64,000 nucleotides of DNA, taken from Amycolatopsis pithecellobii (lineage in GTDB: Bacteria > Actinomycetota > Actinomycetes > Mycobacteriales > Pseudonocardiaceae). This document shows positions 19,817 to 30,290 of the stretch, in pieces (position 1 is the stretch's first letter; every line of letters starts with the position of its first letter). The position numbers and the translations under genes are program-made. Under the pieces are notes generated by a model that ran no database searches, was not told the DNA's origin, and was given only the letters and a program-made list of their open reading frames with translations. The stretch is taken from NCBI RefSeq assembly GCF_009707865.1, contig NZ_WMBA01000015.1, positions 59,082 to 123,081 on the forward strand, given 5' to 3'.

Positions 19817-20217
19817 TTCTCCTGAAGGCGAAGGCGGGCGTTCACTTCGGACAGCGCGTCCTGGTATTCGGGGACCGGATTCATCGCCCACGCCATCCTT
19901 AATTGACCGAGCGCCTCGACCAATCGGCCGAGGCGCTGGAGGGTGCGGCCCAGTACGAACCGGGCGTAGTGATCAGACGGATCGAGCTCCAGTACCCGCG
20001 TGAACGCCTGCTCGGCATGGTTGAGCTGCGCGGAATGGAAGTAGGCGCGACCGGCCAGCAGTTGCACGCTTGGCTTGTCCGGTTCCGCGTCCAGCACCGG
20101 TTGCAGTGCCTTGAGCGCGTCCAGCGGGCGCCTGTTTTCGATCAGCGCCTCGGCCTGACGGAACGCCTCGAACCGGTTGTCGCCGACATGGTCCAAAGTG
20201 AGGTTCTCGTCATCCAT
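19813..20217 (-). CDS. Small tetratricopeptide-repeat protein
   Basis: It has 134 residues, acidic and soluble. At least two TPR units are visible: EAFRQAEALIENRRPLDAL..., then LLAGRAYFHSAQLNHAEQAF... and FVLGRTLQRLGRLVEALGQL. Probably a protein-protein scaffold; the partner is unknown. It starts at ATG 20215-20217. It ends converging on the lpqU-like gene with a 4-nt overlap. Confidence 0.85.
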   Translation of the reverse strand: MDDENLTLDHVGDNRFEAFRQAEALIENRRPLDALKALQPVLDAEPDKPSVQLLAGRAYFHSAQLNHAEQAFTRVLELDPSDHYARFVLGRTLQRLGRLVEALGQLRMAWAMNPVPEYQDALSEVNARLRLQEN

Positions 20218-20303
20218 AGTCTGATCGACGTTACCCCCGAAAGAGCACTTTCGGCAGGGGTGCGATCACGGGGTGGGACGGCCATCTGGTGCACTACACG
20301 CCC

Positions 20304-20783
20304 ATGAGCGAACCTCGGTACCTGGGTCTCTCGCCCTACCTGTACTACACCGACGCGACCGCCGCGCTCGAGTGGCTGATCCGGGTGTTCGGCTTCGCCG
20401 AGCGGGTCCGCTACGTCGACGGCTCCGGTCACGTGTTCCAGGCCACGGTGGCGGCCGGTGACACCGAGATCATGCTCGCCGGTGTCGGCGCGGACTACTG
20501 GGACAGCAAAGGTGTCGACCGGCCGGTCGGCCAGCTGAACGTCGTCTACGTCGACGACGTGGACGCCCAGTACGAGCGGGTGTGCGCGGCGCTGGGTGAG
20601 AACGCCGACGTCACCCCGCCACAGGATCAGCCTTACGGCGCACGGGTGTTCACTGTCGCCGACGTCGGCGGTAACAGCTGGACCTTCTGGCAACGGACTT
20701 CCGACACCGCCGAGCTGCCGCCGGGGTGGCAGGAAATCAGGGCGGAGCCTCCACCGAGTGATCACGACCTGCCGTTAGGCTGA
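20304..20783 (+). CDS. VOC-superfamily (glyoxalase/bleomycin-resistance-like) protein
   Basis: It has 159 residues from the ATG at 20304; a GTG at 20289 is also possible. The beta-alpha-beta-beta-beta VOC pattern is visible: SPYLYYTDATAALEWLIRVFGF in the first half and VYVDDVDAQYERV...YGARVFTVADVGGNSWTFWQ in the second. Such proteins bind metals or small hydrophobic ligands; no substrate can be assigned. It sits just upstream of eno without an obvious functional link. Confidence 0.85.
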   Translation: MSEPRYLGLSPYLYYTDATAALEWLIRVFGFAERVRYVDGSGHVFQATVAAGDTEIMLAGVGADYWDSKGVDRPVGQLNVVYVDDVDAQYERVCAALGENADVTPPQDQPYGARVFTVADVGGNSWTFWQRTSDTAELPPGWQEIRAEPPPSDHDLPLG

Positions 20784-20811
20784 ACCTGTCAGCCCCCGGC
20801 ACAAACCATAG

Positions 20812-22107
<1,296 letters not shown>

Positions 22108-22117
22108 CGGACGGCCG

Positions 22118-22678
22118 ATGAACCAGCGCGGCAGGGAACGCAGCCGGCGTGGCCGCCGCACGGAACGTCGTGCGGACGGCCAGCCGGGGCGCCGCGCCGC
22201 GGGTTCGCCGGGCGCGGAGGGCAGACCTCGCCGGGTGCGGCGCGAGCCGGTGAAATCGCGGCTGCGCCGAGGTTTCGGCGGGAAACAGGTCGCCGGGGCG
22301 ACCCGCGTGCTCGGCATGTCCACCACCCGCCGCGCGGCGGTGATCGCGATTGTGGTGTGCGCGCTGGCGTTCACCCTCGCCGTGCCGCTGCGGACCTACC
22401 TGAGCCAGCGGGGCGAGATCTCCCAGCAGGAGCAGCGGCAGGCGCAGCTGCGCGACGAGGTCGAGCAACTGCGTGCCCGGCAGGCGGCGCTCAACGACCC
22501 GGCGCAGGTCCAGGCCGAGGCGCGGCGACGGCTGCGGTACGTGATGCCCGGTGAGACGCCGTATCTCGTGCAGCTGCCCGAGGACACCCCGGAGGGTCAG
22601 CAGCAGCTCGCCCAGCAGCAGGCCGGCACCGGCGGCGTGGCCTGGTACCAGCGGTTGTGGTCCACGGTCGGGCACTGA
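22118..22678 (+). CDS. FtsB/DivIC-family septum formation initiator
   Basis: It has 186 residues. A very basic N-terminal cytoplasmic tail (residues about 1-70, Arg/Gly-rich) precedes a single membrane span (AAVIAIVVCALAFTLAVPL) and an extracytoplasmic coiled coil (EISQQEQRQAQLRDEVEQLRAR). RLRYVMPGETPY is the conserved C-terminal DivIC block. It would bridge FtsL/FtsQ in the divisome. ATG at 22118, 10 nt after eno. Same neighbourhood as mycobacterial Rv1024. Confidence 0.92.
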   Translation: MNQRGRERSRRGRRTERRADGQPGRRAAGSPGAEGRPRRVRREPVKSRLRRGFGGKQVAGATRVLGMSTTRRAAVIAIVVCALAFTLAVPLRTYLSQRGEISQQEQRQAQLRDEVEQLRARQAALNDPAQVQAEARRRLRYVMPGETPYLVQLPEDTPEGQQQLAQQQAGTGGVAWYQRLWSTVGH

Positions 22679-22694
22679 ACGGCCACTTGCGACA

Positions 22695-23195
22695 ATGACG
22701 TCCGTGCAGAAAGCCTTCGAGCCCGTGACCGACGCCGACCGCGAGATCATCGCGGTGCAGCTCGGCCGCCCGCCGCGTGCGCTGCGTGCGATCGCGGCAC
22801 GCTGCCCCAGCGGGCACCCCGCAGTGGTACAGACCAGTCCGCGGCTCGAGAACGGTACGCCGTTTCCCACGCTCTACTACCTGACCTGCCCGCGGCTGGC
22901 TTCGCTTGTCGGGCGGCTCGAAGCGTCGGGCGTGATGAAGGAAATGACCGAGCGGCTCGCGGTCGACGAGGAGCTGGCCGCGGCCTACCAGCGCGCGCAC
23001 GAGTCGTACCTGGCCGAGCGGGACGCGATCGAATCGCTCGGACACCAGGTCACCGCGGGCGGGATGCCGGGGCGGGTCAAATGCCTGCACGTCCACCTCG
23101 CGCACACGCTGGCCTGCGGCCCCGGGGTGAACCCGTTCGGCGACGAGACGCTCGAACTGCTGCGCCCGGACTGGCCGTCCGGCGACTGCGCATAA
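22695..23195 (+). CDS. DUF501 family protein
   Basis: It has 166 residues. Family hallmarks visible: VQLGRPPRALRAIAARCPSGHPAVVQTSPRLENGTPFPTLYYLTCP, MTERLAVDEEL, and a His/Cys-rich C-terminal block VKCLHVHLAHTLACGPGVNPFGDE. That Cys/His cluster suggests a metal site. The function is unknown; the gene is almost always next to eno, the FtsB-like gene and ppx in actinobacteria. ATG at 22695. Confidence 0.9.
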   Translation: MTSVQKAFEPVTDADREIIAVQLGRPPRALRAIAARCPSGHPAVVQTSPRLENGTPFPTLYYLTCPRLASLVGRLEASGVMKEMTERLAVDEELAAAYQRAHESYLAERDAIESLGHQVTAGGMPGRVKCLHVHLAHTLACGPGVNPFGDETLELLRPDWPSGDCA

Positions 23196-23260
23196 ACGCC
23201 AGCCCCTCGCCCACCACCGCCCTCAACGGAGGCGCTGCGCGCCGCAGTACTCTCGCCAGC

Positions 23261-24217
23261 ATGCCCCGAGTTGCCGCGATCGACTGTGGAACGAACTCCA
23301 TCCGTCTGCTCGTCGCCGAGCTGACGCACCGCCACGACGGCACCGTCGATCTGCGGGATCTGCACCGCGAGATGCGCATCGTGCGGCTCGGGCAGGGGGT
23401 GGACGCGACGGGGCAGCTGGCCCCTGAAGCACTCGAGCGCGCCCGCGCCGCGCTCGCCGACTACACGATCGCCGCTCGCCGCAAGGGGGCCGAGCGGGTG
23501 CGCATGGTCGCCACTTCCGCCACCCGTGACGCCCGTAACCGCGCCGATTTCTTCGCCATGACAAGGGAAATCCTCGGTGTCGAAGCCGAGGTCATCAGCG
23601 GCGACGAAGAGGCGCGACTGTCGTTCACCGGCGCGGTCGGGGAGCAGGATCCCGATGACGGACCGTTTCTCGTGGTCGACATCGGCGGCGGTTCGACGGA
23701 ACTGGTGCTGGGCGAGTGGGACGGTCAGCGTGCGTCGGTGACCGCGGCGAAGTCGGTCGACATCGGGTGTGTGCGGATCACCGAGCGGGCCCTGAAATCG
23801 GACCCGCCGACCCCCGGCGAGGTCGCCGCCGGCCGCGAGTTCGCCACCGGCGTGCTGCGGCAGGCGTTCGACGTGGTCGACGTGGCGAAGGCGAAGACGT
23901 GGATCGGCGTCGCCGGCACGGTCACCACACTGTCGGCGGTCGCGCAGAAGCTCCCGGAGTACGACTCCGAGCGGACGCACCTGTCCCGGCTGACGCAGGC
24001 GCAACTGTTCGCGCTGTCGGACGAACTGCTCGCCTCGAACCACGAGACCAGGGCGGCGAACCCGGTGATCCATCCCGGCCGGGTCGACGTCATCGGCGGC
24101 GGCGCGCTCATCGTGCGGCTGCTCGCCGAGCAACTCGAAGAGCGTGGCGGGCCGACGGACCTGATCGTCAGCGAGCACGACATTCTCGACGGGATCGCAT
24201 TGTCACTGGCGGATTAG
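23261..24217 (+). CDS. Exopolyphosphatase/pppGpp phosphohydrolase family (Ppx/GppA)
   Basis: It has 318 residues, the short form without the C-terminal HD-like domain, as in mycobacterial Ppx1/Ppx2. ASKHA ATPase-fold motifs: AIDCGTNSIRLLVAE (phosphate 1), ATSATRDARNR, EVISGDEEARLSF, and VVDIGGGSTELVLG (phosphate 2). It may cleave polyphosphate or pppGpp; the sequence does not decide. ATG at 23261. It is the last gene of the eno cluster, with a palindromic repeat cluster immediately downstream. Confidence 0.93.
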   Translation: MPRVAAIDCGTNSIRLLVAELTHRHDGTVDLRDLHREMRIVRLGQGVDATGQLAPEALERARAALADYTIAARRKGAERVRMVATSATRDARNRADFFAMTREILGVEAEVISGDEEARLSFTGAVGEQDPDDGPFLVVDIGGGSTELVLGEWDGQRASVTAAKSVDIGCVRITERALKSDPPTPGEVAAGREFATGVLRQAFDVVDVAKAKTWIGVAGTVTTLSAVAQKLPEYDSERTHLSRLTQAQLFALSDELLASNHETRAANPVIHPGRVDVIGGGALIVRLLAEQLEERGGPTDLIVSEHDILDGIALSLAD

Positions 24218-24220
24218 TCC

Positions 24221-24330
24221 CGCGCGAGTTGCGCGTTCCCGCCGCGCGAGTTGCGCGTTCCCGTTGTGCGTGTTGCGCGTTCCCGGCGCACGCAACGCTC
24301 AACTCGCGCGCACGCAACGCTCAACTCGCG
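24221..24330. repeat. Cluster of 20-24-nt repeats in inverted arrangement after ppx
   Basis: Three direct copies of CGCGCGAGTTGCGCGTTCCC-type units (24221-24240, 24243-24262 and a variant ending at 24284) are followed by two copies of the inverted form, ACGCAACGCTCAACTCGCGCG (about 24290-24310 and 24312-24332). The halves can pair into a long hairpin, so it may terminate or protect the ppx transcript. Related copies lie at 13621-13683. Confidence 0.75.
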
Positions 24331-24451
24331 CGGGCTTAAGAAAGCGAACCCAGGTTGCCCGAACGAGCACCTGACTTTAGTCGGGATTTCATTCCGCTTT
24401 ACCGAAACCTTGGGTAGGTTCCTCTCACCTTTGGGTGAGGAGGAGTTGATC

Positions 24452-26161
24452 TTGAAAAGATCCAGGTTGCTCGTTGCCGCGCTGGCGCTGCCGCTGATCG
24501 GCGGAGTCGTCGCCGGACCGTCCGCCATGGCACAACCGCAGCTTTCCGGTGAGACGACGGAATTCACCGTGCTGGCCACAGCCGGGCAGAGTGTCGCCGC
24601 CGCCGAGCAGGCCATCCGGAACGCGGGCGGCACCGTGCTGCACAGCAACAGTGCGGTCGGGCTGATCACCGCGAGCGCACCGGCCAACGGATTCACCGAG
24701 CGCGTCTCGGCCGACCGCGCGATCTACGGAGCGGCCAAGGCCACCTCGATCGGCCGGGCGCCCAAGGACAGGGCGACCGCGAAACCCGACGCCGTGACCA
24801 AGGAACGCGGCGCGGTCAAGAAGAAGGCGCCCGCCGCCGCCGGCACGGACCCGCTCGACGGCCAGTTGTGGGGCCTGAAATCCACGCGCTCGGACCTCGC
24901 ACGCACGGTGCAGCCCGGTGACAAGCGCGTCAAGGTCGGTGTCATCGACACCGGCATCGACGGCTCACATCCTGATATAGCCCCGAATTTCGACGCCGCC
25001 GACTCCCGCAACTTCACCCGCGACATCCCGGCGGACGAGACCGGCGCGGTCGTCGACGGACCGTGTGAATACCGCGGTTGCGTGGACCCGGCCGACCACG
25101 ACGACAACGGGCACGGCACCCACGTCGCGGGCACGATTGCCGCTGCCGCCAACGGTTTCGGGGTTTCCGGTGTCGCGCCGGGCGTCACCCTCGTCAACCT
25201 CCGGGCCGGGCAGGACTCCGGGTTCTTCTTCCTGCAGCCGACCGTGGACGCGCTGACCTACGCCGGGGACGCGGGCATCGACGTGGTGAACATGTCGTTC
25301 TATGTGGACCCGTGGCTCTACAACTGCGCGAACAACCCGGCCGACACGCAGGCCGAGCGGCTCGAACAGCGCACCATCACCGAAGCCGTCACGCGGGCGC
25401 TGAACTACGCCTACCGCAAGGGCGTCACCGAGGTTGCCGCGCTGGGCAACGAGCACACCGATCTCGGTTCGCCGCAGCCGGACGCGACGAGCCCGGACTA
25501 CCCGGCCGGTTCGACGCACGACCGCACGATCGACAACGCCGGCTGCCTTTCGATGCCGGTCGAAGGACCGCACACGATCGGCGTCGGCTCGTTCGGCCCC
25601 TCAGGTGCCAAGGCCGACTACTCCAACTACGGCACCGAGCAGATCTCGGTTTCCGCGCCTGGCGGGTATTTCCGGGACGGGTTCGGCACGGATTGGTACC
25701 GCACCAACGAAAACGAGATCCTGTCGGCCTACCCGAAGAACGTCGGGATCGCCGAGGGGAACATCGACGCGGCGGGCAACGTGACGCCGGACGGGGTCGC
25801 GATCGGCGTGCAGAAGGCCACCGCGCCGGACGGCCGGGTGGGCTATTACCAGTTCCTGCAAGGGACTTCGATGGCCACGCCGCATGCGACGGGTGTCGCC
25901 GCGCTGATCGTTTCCCAGTACGGCAAGGCAAGCCGTGGCGGGTTCGGGCTGAACCCGGACGCGGTGCAGCGGGTAATCGAAGGGACCGCCGCGCCGATCG
26001 CGTGCCCGGTCCCGCGGACGGTGGACTACCTCGACGAAGGCCGGGACGCGTCGTTCACCGCGACCTGTGCCGGCACGCCGGAGTTCAACGGTTTCTACGG
26101 TAACGGTGCCGTCGACGCCTACGCCGCCGTGACGCACGGGGCGCCGTACGTCCGAGGTTGA
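24452..26161 (+). CDS. Secreted subtilisin-like serine protease (family S8)
   Basis: It has 569 residues. Signal peptide (LKRSRLLVAALALPLIGGVVAGPSAMA), then an inhibitor-I9-like propeptide of about 100 residues, then the catalytic domain with D166 (VGVIDTGIDGSHPD), H221 (NGHGTHVAG) and S473 (GTSMATPHATG), a complete triad. Extra cysteines (CEYRGC and others) suggest disulfides. TTG at 24452 was chosen because GAGGAGGAG ends six bases earlier. The catalytic core has a long insertion between His and Ser. Predicted extracellular nutrient protease. Confidence 0.93.
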   Translation: MKRSRLLVAALALPLIGGVVAGPSAMAQPQLSGETTEFTVLATAGQSVAAAEQAIRNAGGTVLHSNSAVGLITASAPANGFTERVSADRAIYGAAKATSIGRAPKDRATAKPDAVTKERGAVKKKAPAAAGTDPLDGQLWGLKSTRSDLARTVQPGDKRVKVGVIDTGIDGSHPDIAPNFDAADSRNFTRDIPADETGAVVDGPCEYRGCVDPADHDDNGHGTHVAGTIAAAANGFGVSGVAPGVTLVNLRAGQDSGFFFLQPTVDALTYAGDAGIDVVNMSFYVDPWLYNCANNPADTQAERLEQRTITEAVTRALNYAYRKGVTEVAALGNEHTDLGSPQPDATSPDYPAGSTHDRTIDNAGCLSMPVEGPHTIGVGSFGPSGAKADYSNYGTEQISVSAPGGYFRDGFGTDWYRTNENEILSAYPKNVGIAEGNIDAAGNVTPDGVAIGVQKATAPDGRVGYYQFLQGTSMATPHATGVAALIVSQYGKASRGGFGLNPDAVQRVIEGTAAPIACPVPRTVDYLDEGRDASFTATCAGTPEFNGFYGNGAVDAYAAVTHGAPYVRG

Positions 26162-26197
26162 CGCAACCGTTCCGGGAGCGCCGGCCGTCCTTCAGTC

Positions 26198-26650
26198 ATG
26201 CGGATACTCGTCCTGATGCTGATGGTGGTACTGACGGCCTGTGGGGCTCAGGCCGGCGCTCCCGGGCGGCCATGCCCGGCGATGGGCACGCCAATCGGGA
26301 TCGGCGTGCGGCTCGCACCCTCCGTTGCCGCGAGGTTTACCGACGTGACGAGTCTGGACGTCTGCTGGAACGGTTCGTGTCACACGTATCCACTGACGTC
26401 GAACTCGGAAACGGTGGCGGCCGGCGCAACCTGCACCGGCCCCGCTGATGCGTGCATGGCGCGGATGCGGGAGACCGGCGGGAAGACCGGGTTCGCGATG
26501 ATCCCCGGTCTTCCCGCCGCGCCGGTGCAGGTGATCTTCGCCGGCCAGACCGCCACTGTCGCGCCGGAAATCCGCTATCCCAACGGTCCCGACTGCGGCG
26601 GTGGCGGCCCGCAGGGGCAGCTCACCGTCGACGAAAAGGGAATGCGTTAG
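26198..26650 (+). CDS. Small uncharacterised lipoprotein
   Basis: It has 150 residues. Signal peptide MRILVLMLMVVLTAC gives a lipobox with cysteine at residue 15. The mature part has several further cysteines (residues in RPCPAM, DVCWNGSCHTY, ATCTGPADAC and PDCGGGG), which suggests disulfide bonding outside the membrane. I do not recognise a family. The stop overlaps the end of the convergent S10 peptidase gene by 4 nt. Confidence 0.8.
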   Translation: MRILVLMLMVVLTACGAQAGAPGRPCPAMGTPIGIGVRLAPSVAARFTDVTSLDVCWNGSCHTYPLTSNSETVAAGATCTGPADACMARMRETGGKTGFAMIPGLPAAPVQVIFAGQTATVAPEIRYPNGPDCGGGGPQGQLTVDEKGMR

Positions 26651-28119
26651 CGATTACTGGCCGAGGCGACGAACGCCGCGAGATCCTTCGACTGCTGGAC
26701 GCGTGAAGGCTCGTGGACGTACATCATATGTCCGGCGGGGTAGTACGCTGATTCGATGTTCTCCCGCAATTCTTCGGGAATCTGCAGGCGTGCCAGCACG
26801 TGCTCGGCCGCGAAGTACGGCGTGGCCCCGTCGTAGTAGCCAAGCGCCACATGCACTTTCAGATGCGGATTGGCACGCATCGCGGAGCCGAGTGCGTCCA
26901 CCGCCGAGACCGCGCGACCCTCGAAATCGGAATACGACCATTCCCGGATGACATCGCTGGAAAGGATTTCGTAGGGCAGGTCGTTCTCGTATTCGAGTTC
27001 GGTGCGCACATAATGGTTGAACGTGGCGGAATAGGCACCGATGATCCGGGAAATCGAGGCGTCGTCACTCATCCGCTCGCGGCCGCCGTCCGGTTCCCAC
27101 GTGGTGAACCGGCCGTCCATGCGGCCCGTCGTCAGACCACGGTCCCGCAGCAACTCGGTGAAGAACCGCAAATGCTCGATACGCAGGTTCACCCTGTCCA
27201 CATAGGACTCTTCGAGTCCGGTGAGCGACGCGAGCGTCTGCACGGCGGCGGCGCGTTCCTCGTCAGGCAGCCGGGCGCCACGCTCCAGCGCGTACGGCAG
27301 CTCGCGCGCCGCGAACTCCTCGGCGTCGGCGAGGACGTCGTCGAGCGGGCGGTCGCCGTGCAACCCGTGGTAGTGCGCGATCGCGGCGTAAGTCGGGACG
27401 TAGAACGGGAACGGCTTGTCATTGCCTTCGGTGAACAGGATCGTGCCCATGTCGAGCACGCTGCTGATCAGCATGAGGCCGTTGAGGTACATCCCGTGGC
27501 GTTCCTGTAGATGCGCGGCCAGCGCCGCGGCGCGCAGCGTGCCGTAGGACTCCCCGGCGAGGAACTTCGGGGATAGCCAGCGCCCGTTGCGCGAGGTCCA
27601 CAACCGGATGATCTCGCCGACCGACTCGATATCCGGCGTGAAACCTAAGTATTCCTTGGGTTTCTCGCCCGCCGCGGCACGTGAGTAGCCCGTCGAGACC
27701 GGGTCGATGAAGACCAGATCGCTCTGTGCCAGCAGGGTTTCCGGATTGTCGGCCAGCCGATACGGCGGCGGTTCGGGCGCGTCGACGTCACCGGACACCA
27801 CGCGCCGCGGCCCGAGCAGGCCCATGTGCAGCCACACGCTCGCGGATCCCGGCCCGCCGTTGAACGCGAACGTGACCGGTCGCTCGCCCGGTTCGGCGCC
27901 GTCGAGGGTGTAGGCGGTGAGGAACACCTCGGCCTTGGCCTGGTGGCCTTCGAACTTGCCGTCGGTGAGCACCTCCTTGCGCAGCACGATTCGCCCGGTG
28001 CGGACGGTGTAGGCGAGCTTGCGGCGTTTGACGGTGAGCGTGTGCTGGGTCGTGACCAGCTCGTCGCTCGGCTCGGGAGCCTTCGTGTCGGAGGTCTCCT
28101 CTTCGGGGGTCTCGGGCAT
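26647..28119 (-). CDS. S10 family serine carboxypeptidase-like protein, cytosolic
   Basis: It has 490 residues and no signal peptide, unlike eukaryotic carboxypeptidases Y. Alpha/beta-hydrolase triad: nucleophile in LAGESYGTLRA, Asp in ALGYYDGATPYFA, His in YYPAGHMMYVHE. The oxyanion/substrate segment FAFNGGPGSASVWLHMGLLGPRR is the S10 signature. It probably removes C-terminal residues of peptides in the cytoplasm. Divergent from the uracil-DNA glycosylase gene with only 31 nt between starts. Confidence 0.9.
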   Translation of the reverse strand: MPETPEEETSDTKAPEPSDELVTTQHTLTVKRRKLAYTVRTGRIVLRKEVLTDGKFEGHQAKAEVFLTAYTLDGAEPGERPVTFAFNGGPGSASVWLHMGLLGPRRVVSGDVDAPEPPPYRLADNPETLLAQSDLVFIDPVSTGYSRAAAGEKPKEYLGFTPDIESVGEIIRLWTSRNGRWLSPKFLAGESYGTLRAAALAAHLQERHGMYLNGLMLISSVLDMGTILFTEGNDKPFPFYVPTYAAIAHYHGLHGDRPLDDVLADAEEFAARELPYALERGARLPDEERAAAVQTLASLTGLEESYVDRVNLRIEHLRFFTELLRDRGLTTGRMDGRFTTWEPDGGRERMSDDASISRIIGAYSATFNHYVRTELEYENDLPYEILSSDVIREWSYSDFEGRAVSAVDALGSAMRANPHLKVHVALGYYDGATPYFAAEHVLARLQIPEELRENIESAYYPAGHMMYVHEPSRVQQSKDLAAFVASASNR

Positions 28120-28150
28120 GGGGCCAACTTACTGTGGAGAGGTGAGCAGG

Positions 28151-28849
28151 ATGAGATGCGCCACGGTCGCGGAACTCGACGAGGCGGTCAGTGAGTGCCG
28201 GCGGTGCCCGCGCCTGGTCGCCTGGCGGGAAGAGGTCGCCAGAACGAAGCGGGCGGCGTATGCGAACGAAACGTACTGGGGCCGACCGGTTCCCGGCATC
28301 GGCCCGGCCGACGCGTCGCTGGCGATCGTGGGGCTGGCGCCTGCCGCGCACGGCGGAAACCGGACCGGCCGCATGTTCACCGGCGACCGGTCCGGGGACG
28401 TGCTTTTTCAAGCCCTGTATGACGTCGGGCTGGCGTCGCAGCCGAACTCAGTGCGGCGCGGTGACGGACTGGAGCTGTACGGCACCCGGATCACAGCGCC
28501 CGTGCACTGCGCTCCGCCCGCCAACAAACCGACCCCGGCCGAACGCGACGCGTGCCGACCGTGGCTGGAACGGGAACTCGAGCTGCTGAAACCGACGTTG
28601 CGGGCGATCGTGGTGCTCGGCGCGTTCGGCTGGCAGGCCCTGCTGCCGGTGCTCGCGCACGGCTGGTCGCTGCCGCGGCCGGTGCCGAAGTTCGGTCACG
28701 GGGCCGAGTTCATGCTCGGCGAGTTGCACCTGCTGGGCTGCTATCACGTCTCGCAGCAGAACACCTTCACCGGCCGCTTGACGCCGGCGATGCTGCGTGA
28801 CGTGCTGGCGCGAGCACGGGACGTGGCGGGCCTGCCGCGCCCGATCTGA
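28151..28849 (+). CDS. Family 5 (UdgB-type) uracil-DNA glycosylase
   Basis: Excises uracil, and in this family also hypoxanthine and other deaminated bases, from DNA. It has 232 residues. Motif A GLAPAAHGGNRTGR is the family-5 form, lacking the catalytic Asp of other UDGs. Motif B is CYHVSQQNTFTGR. Cysteines in ECRRCPRL and later HCAPP and ERDAC fit the 4Fe-4S cluster ligands. I chose ATG 28151; GTG 28142 is also possible. The preceding GGAGAG favours 28151. Confidence 0.93.
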   Translation: MRCATVAELDEAVSECRRCPRLVAWREEVARTKRAAYANETYWGRPVPGIGPADASLAIVGLAPAAHGGNRTGRMFTGDRSGDVLFQALYDVGLASQPNSVRRGDGLELYGTRITAPVHCAPPANKPTPAERDACRPWLERELELLKPTLRAIVVLGAFGWQALLPVLAHGWSLPRPVPKFGHGAEFMLGELHLLGCYHVSQQNTFTGRLTPAMLRDVLARARDVAGLPRPI

Positions 28850-28934
28850 ATCGTTTCGTGCTGGGACGGCGACCCTCGTCACAGCAGGTCGGGGTGCGCG
28901 AGCGTCGGGGTGAAGAGGGTGGGAGGATGGTGCT

Positions 28935-30260
28935 ATGGCCGCAGTGAAGTCGGAACCGACCCGGATTTTGATCCTGGGCGGTGGTTACGTCGGGCTCTAC
29001 ACCGCGTTGGGGCTGCAGAAGAAGCTTCGCGCGAACGAAGCGTCCGTCACGATTGTGGACCCCCAGCCACACATGACGTACCAGCCCTTCCTCCCGGAGG
29101 CGGCGGCCGGCGCCATCGAGCCGCGGCACGTGGTCGTCCCGCTGCGGCGGGTGCTCAAGCGATGCCATGTGCTCACTGCTCGCGTCAACAAGATCGAGCA
29201 CGATCGCAAGTCGATCACCGTCGAGGCCGCGGACGGGCATATCGAGCAGCTGAACTACGACGTGCTCGTGGTCGCGCTCGGCGCGGTCCCGCGGCTGCTG
29301 CCGATTCCCGGGCTGGCGGAGCAGGGCATCGGGATCAAGACCATCGGTGAGGCCATCTACCTGCGTAACCACGTGCTGACGAAGCTCGACGAGGCGTCCA
29401 GCACGCTGGACCCGGAGCTGCGTAAGCGGCTGCTGACGTTCACCGTCGTCGGCGGTGGGTTCGCGGGTATCGAGGCGCTGGCCGAACTCGAGGACATGAG
29501 CCGCTTCGCGACGCGGTACTACGAGAACATCGAGCCGGAGGATATCCGGTGGGTGCTCGTCGAGGCAGCCGGCCGGATCCTGCCCGAGGTGCGCGAAACC
29601 CTCGGCGTGTGGACGGTCGAGCAGCTGGAGCGGCGCGGGATCGAGGTTTTCCTGTCCACCGCGGCGAAGTCGTTCGAGAACGGGCATGTCGTGCTGTCGG
29701 ACGGGACGGAGTTCGACAGCGACACGATCATCTGGACCGCCGGGGTGAAGGCCAACCCGGTGCTCGCCAATTCCGATCTGCCGATCGACAAGCGCGGCCG
29801 TGTCGAGGCGACGGCGTCGCTGCAGGTCGTGGGGCACCCGGATGTCTGGACCGCCGGTGACAACGCCGCGGTGCCGGACCTGTCGCGCACCGAGCAGGAC
29901 CCGACGGCCACCACACCGCCGAACGCCCAGCATGCGGTCCGCCAGGCGCGCGTGCTTGCGGCGAACATCATCCGCGTGCTGCGGGGCGGGCAGCCGAAGG
30001 ACTACTACCACAAGAACCTGGGCGCCGTGGCCGGTCTGGGCCTGCACAAGGGTGTCGCCGACGCGCTGAACTTGAAGATCAAGGGCTTCCCGGCGTGGCT
30101 GTTCCACCGCGCCTATCACCTCAAGGCGATGCCCACGGTCAACCGGAAGATCCGCATCCTGCTGGACTGGCTACTCGGCGGCTTGTTCCGGCGCGAAGTC
30201 GTGTCGCTCGGGCAGATCAACAATCCGAAGGAAGAGTTCGCCAGGGCGTCGAAGTCCTGA
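28935..30260 (+). CDS. ndh: Type II NADH:quinone oxidoreductase-like flavoprotein (NDH-2)
   Basis: A membrane-associated, non-proton-pumping NADH dehydrogenase. It has 441 residues. FAD Rossmann motif LILGGGYVGLYTALGL; NADH site TVVGGGFAGIEALAEL; second FAD block DVWTAGDNAAVPD. The quinone-facing AQHAVRQARVLAANI region and amphipathic C-terminal helix AMPTVNRKIRILLDWLLGGLFRR suit peripheral membrane attachment. It is 27% shorter than no family norm; length is normal for NDH-2. It is the last core gene before the island. Confidence 0.9.
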   Translation: MAAVKSEPTRILILGGGYVGLYTALGLQKKLRANEASVTIVDPQPHMTYQPFLPEAAAGAIEPRHVVVPLRRVLKRCHVLTARVNKIEHDRKSITVEAADGHIEQLNYDVLVVALGAVPRLLPIPGLAEQGIGIKTIGEAIYLRNHVLTKLDEASSTLDPELRKRLLTFTVVGGGFAGIEALAELEDMSRFATRYYENIEPEDIRWVLVEAAGRILPEVRETLGVWTVEQLERRGIEVFLSTAAKSFENGHVVLSDGTEFDSDTIIWTAGVKANPVLANSDLPIDKRGRVEATASLQVVGHPDVWTAGDNAAVPDLSRTEQDPTATTPPNAQHAVRQARVLAANIIRVLRGGQPKDYYHKNLGAVAGLGLHKGVADALNLKIKGFPAWLFHRAYHLKAMPTVNRKIRILLDWLLGGLFRREVVSLGQINNPKEEFARASKS

Positions 30261-30290
30261 GGCGGCGGGCACCGCATTATGCTCAGCGGT

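Noticed and set aside
24221..24332. CRISPR-like array because of regular 22-nt spacing
   Set aside because: Units run into each other without spacers, appear in both orientations, and no cas genes are near.
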